Source: Natrialbaceae archaeon (GTDB lineage Archaea; Halobacteriota; Halobacteria; Halobacteriales; Natrialbaceae). Taken from it: DNA of 6,820 bases. The DNA lies in assembly GCA_003552325.1 (NCBI GenBank), contig PUKM01000079.1, forward strand, positions 1-6,820. Reading direction: 5' to 3'. Within the stretch, counting starts at the first letter, position 1, and each line of letters opens with the position of its first letter. The position numbers and the translations under genes are program-made. Positions 5,225 through 6,820 of this stretch are shown here, in pieces. The notes beneath the pieces were generated by a model. That model worked only from the letters and a program-made list of their open reading frames with translations, was not told the origin of the DNA and made no database searches.

Positions 5225-5638
5225 TTAGGGCTCGAGGACGCCCCGGAGCGTCGCCTCGTCTTGCATTCCGACGAGTCGTTCCGCCGGTGCCCCACCGGTG
5301 AACAGCACGAGTGTTGGTAATCCCCGCACACCGAATTGTTGCGCCAGTTGCGGGAGGGCCTCCGTATCTACCTTCGCGATGGTGCCATCGGTCTCAGCGG
5401 CGAGCCGATCAAGTACCGGTGCGAGCATCTGACAGGGGCCACACCAGTCGGCGTAGAAGTCGACGAGTACCCGGTCGTGTTGGGTGAGAACCTGCTGGAA
5501 GTGGGACTCGCTCGTGATGGCGATGGGCTCACTTGGGGTCTGTGACGTCCCCTCCGACGCCTGCTCAGCGGTGCCGGCTGCACGTGCTCTCAGTTCGGCC
5601 CGCTTTTGCTCACGGATTCGCTCGAGTTCGTCGTCCAT
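5225..5638 (-). CDS. trxA: Thioredoxin with charged N-terminal extension
   Basis: The 137-residue protein is a thioredoxin, a cytoplasmic disulphide reductase. The fold spans about residues 38-136, with VLVDFYADWCGPCQML (57-72) carrying the redox pair C66 and C69, the cis-proline loop RGLPT (105-109, P108) and a strand ending in the FTGG turn (113-116). Plain thioredoxins are about 105-110 residues; here about 37 are added in front. Residues 1-21 are a strongly charged likely helix (DDELERIREQKRAELRARA), and 22-37 are a Ser/Thr/Glu-rich linker. The helix resembles the N-terminus of archaeal PDCD5-like proteins, which is an impression only. The ATG at 5638 is the clear start. The acidic-protein gene lies 106 bases upstream with a T-run between, and RNase R lies 168 bases downstream, so a shared transcript is possible but not shown. 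Confidence 0.95.
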   Translation of the reverse strand: MDDELERIREQKRAELRARAAGTAEQASEGTSQTPSEPIAITSESHFQQVLTQHDRVLVDFYADWCGPCQMLAPVLDRLAAETDGTIAKVDTEALPQLAQQFGVRGLPTLVLFTGGAPAERLVGMQDEATLRGVLEP

Positions 5639-5655
5639 ACAGGACGTTGGAGTGC

Positions 5656-5671
5656 AATCGAAAAAACGATT
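5656..5671 (-). promoter_or_regulatory. Promoter-position inverted repeat upstream of thioredoxin
   Basis: AATCG-AAAAAA-CGATT is a perfect 5-base inverted repeat around six A's. It covers 18-33 bases before the thioredoxin ATG, exactly where a TATA element should be (T-rich on the coding strand). It may be the promoter itself, or a promoter overlaid by an operator. Confidence 0.4.
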
Positions 5672-5694
5672 CCGCGTTTTGTTCCCGACGAAGC

Positions 5695-5700
5695 AAAAAA
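5695..5700 (-). terminator. Oligo-T terminator after the acidic-protein gene
   Basis: Six A's on the plus strand read as TTTTTT on the minus strand, 45-50 bases past the stop of the acidic-protein gene. Archaeal transcription ends at U-rich tracts without a needed hairpin, so this is a reasonable terminator separating that gene from thioredoxin. A second T-run lies at 5661-5666. Confidence 0.4.
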
Positions 5701-5744
5701 GATCGTGTGTAATCAGCAGCGACGACCAGCAGCGTACGCCGTCC

Positions 5745-6806
5745 CTAGAACGGGAGTTTGCTGCGTAGCCAGGCGAAAAAGCCCTGTTTGTCCTCGTCTG
5801 TCGTCTGTAGCTCGGTCGATTCTTGCTCGAGGTCGGAAACGACGAGCTCCGTTGGCTCCGCTTCAGTACTCGCCTCGAGCGAGTACGCTGCCCTGGCAGT
5901 ATCCGTGTCGGTAGACGAATCAGCGCCCGTTGTAGACAGGTCTTCATCCGTCGCCGCCGATTCGGTCGCTTCAGTGGCCTCACTCGAGGCGTCGGCCGCC
6001 GAGTCGGCTTCCGCAGTGGCACTTCCTTCGGCGGCGGCTTCGTCAGTGGGGGTGGTGTCGGTGTCTGTTGTCTCTTCGGTCGCTATCGTCTCCTGTTCGT
6101 CGGGCGTGGACGGTTCCGAAGCTGGTTGGGATCCAGTGTCGCTCGAGCTGGCTGGCGTCTCCGGTTCCGTGTCCGTCCTCGAGGAGGATTCGCTAGCCGA
6201 CGCTGGAGCAGCATCACTCTCGGCACTGGGTTGGGGTTCGGGATCGAATTCGAACCCTGATTCGGAATCGGATCCAGATTCGGCTTGGGCCGGAGGCGCG
6301 GAATCGACATCCGCCGCCGATTCGTGATCCTCCGCTGGCTTGCCCCTGGCAGTCGCCACTCCAGCGCCGGTCTCCGTCGCCCCACCGGAGTCTTCCCCAT
6401 CTGCGTCCGGATCGTCGACCCAGAGAAACGTGTCCTCTTTGGTGCGCCCGGTCAACAGCAACGAATCCAGTGCCGATTCGTCTACCAGGTCCTCGTCGAT
6501 CGTGTCTTCGGATGGCGAATCCGGCTCGTCCGCACTCGCAATGATGGCTTCCGGACTCTCGTCCTCGAGCACGTCGTCCATCCCACTCTCGTCGTCGACT
6601 TCCGCCTGTAACTGCCCGAAGACGTCGGCGGCAGTCACGTCTTCGACGGCCGATGTATCCCCGTCGTCGTCCTCGCTCTCACTGTCAGCCTCCCGGCCTG
6701 TCCCCTCGAGCGGATCCGACTCGATATCGCCGAACAGGTCGTCCATGCTCGGGCTGGCATCGGGGTCCCCCTCCCCTGATTTTTCATCGGCCGTACTCTC
6801 TGTCAT
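5745..6806 (-). CDS. Very acidic low-complexity protein of unknown function
   Basis: I do not recognise this 353-residue protein. It is built mainly of Asp, Glu, Ser, Thr and Ala, with only five Lys, six Arg and no Cys. It has no signal peptide or membrane segment, and most of residues 135-305 look disordered. Four patches have hydrophobic or aromatic residues and could be folded or partner-binding: MDDLFGDI (21-28), AADVFGQLQAEV (59-70), SLLLTGRTKEDTFLWVDD (115-132) and the C-terminal QGFFAWLRSKLPF (341-353), a basic amphipathic tail that contrasts with the acidic body. This pattern suggests a flexible adaptor with short binding motifs, an inference. The ATG at 6806 starts a typical halophilic MTEST; only 14 bases precede it, so its promoter is outside the window. 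Long open frames on the opposite strand are composition artefacts. Confidence 0.8.
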   Translation of the reverse strand: MTESTADEKSGEGDPDASPSMDDLFGDIESDPLEGTGREADSESEDDDGDTSAVEDVTAADVFGQLQAEVDDESGMDDVLEDESPEAIIASADEPDSPSEDTIDEDLVDESALDSLLLTGRTKEDTFLWVDDPDADGEDSGGATETGAGVATARGKPAEDHESAADVDSAPPAQAESGSDSESGFEFDPEPQPSAESDAAPASASESSSRTDTEPETPASSSDTGSQPASEPSTPDEQETIATEETTDTDTTPTDEAAAEGSATAEADSAADASSEATEATESAATDEDLSTTGADSSTDTDTARAAYSLEASTEAEPTELVVSDLEQESTELQTTDEDKQGFFAWLRSKLPF

Positions 6807-6820
6807 GTACTCGTTCAGTA

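Noticed and set aside
5711..5734. CAGCAGCG direct repeat after the acidic-protein gene
   Set aside because: Two 8-base copies of a simple CAG-rich sequence are weak evidence and have no positional support.
5639..6022. Extension of the thioredoxin frame upstream of 5638
   Set aside because: The added residues are Arg-rich and overlap the acidic-protein gene in another frame, while the ATG at 5638 has a promoter-like element at the right distance.
6230..6310. Recurring GATTCGG-like units that look like a DNA repeat
   Set aside because: They are irregular in spacing and encode Glu/Ser/Asp-rich low complexity; no true tandem repeat or CRISPR pattern is present.
5758..6327. 189-codon Ser/Val-rich open frame on the plus strand
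   Set aside because: It is the complement of the Asp/Glu/Ser-rich codons of the acidic protein and has no promoter or start context; composition explains it.

Overview
The window is haloarchaeal chromosomal DNA. It is GC-rich, its predicted proteins are strongly acidic and poor in lysine, and genes are usually preceded by an archaeal TATA-like element about 27 bases before the start codon with no Shine-Dalgarno sequence, which points to leaderless transcripts. The hexamer CTCGAG is very frequent (about 29 copies by eye), as in many Natrialbales-type haloarchaea. I cannot assign a genus. There is no sign of a phage, transposon, CRISPR array, tRNA or rRNA.

Left part (1-2448): a universal stress protein gene (minus, running off the left edge) diverges from a cupin gene whose product carries two C-terminal zinc ribbons. 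Next is an Lrp/AsnC-type regulator with a C-terminal TRASH metal-binding domain, similar in plan to archaeal copper-responsive regulators. It converges, with no spacer at all, on a stand-alone FNR-type flavin reductase gene (minus). The two stop codons are the two halves of one TGATCA palindrome.

Middle part (2449-3751): a short divergent promoter region with a clear TATA box and a palindrome over the start codon leads into a plus-strand gene for a metallo-beta-lactamase-like protein whose metal motif is degraded. A second plus-strand gene follows with its own TATA box. Its product keeps the spacing of a JAMM/MPN protease motif but has lost the first histidine and the glutamate. Two adjacent apparent pseudo-metalloenzymes are the most unusual pairing in the window.

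Right part (3752-6806), all minus strand: in transcription order, a 353-residue very acidic low-complexity protein with four short conserved-looking islands, a thioredoxin with a charged N-terminal extension, and a minimal RNase R (RNB domain only). The gap before the RNase R gene holds three perfect 13-base palindromes of the same 6-1-6 geometry within 67 bases, a candidate regulatory array.

Functionally, the neighbourhood is themed on stress, redox and metals (Usp, cupin-zinc ribbon, TRASH regulator, flavin reductase, thioredoxin) plus RNA turnover. Apart from the shared promoter regions there is no clear operon, and joint function is inference only.
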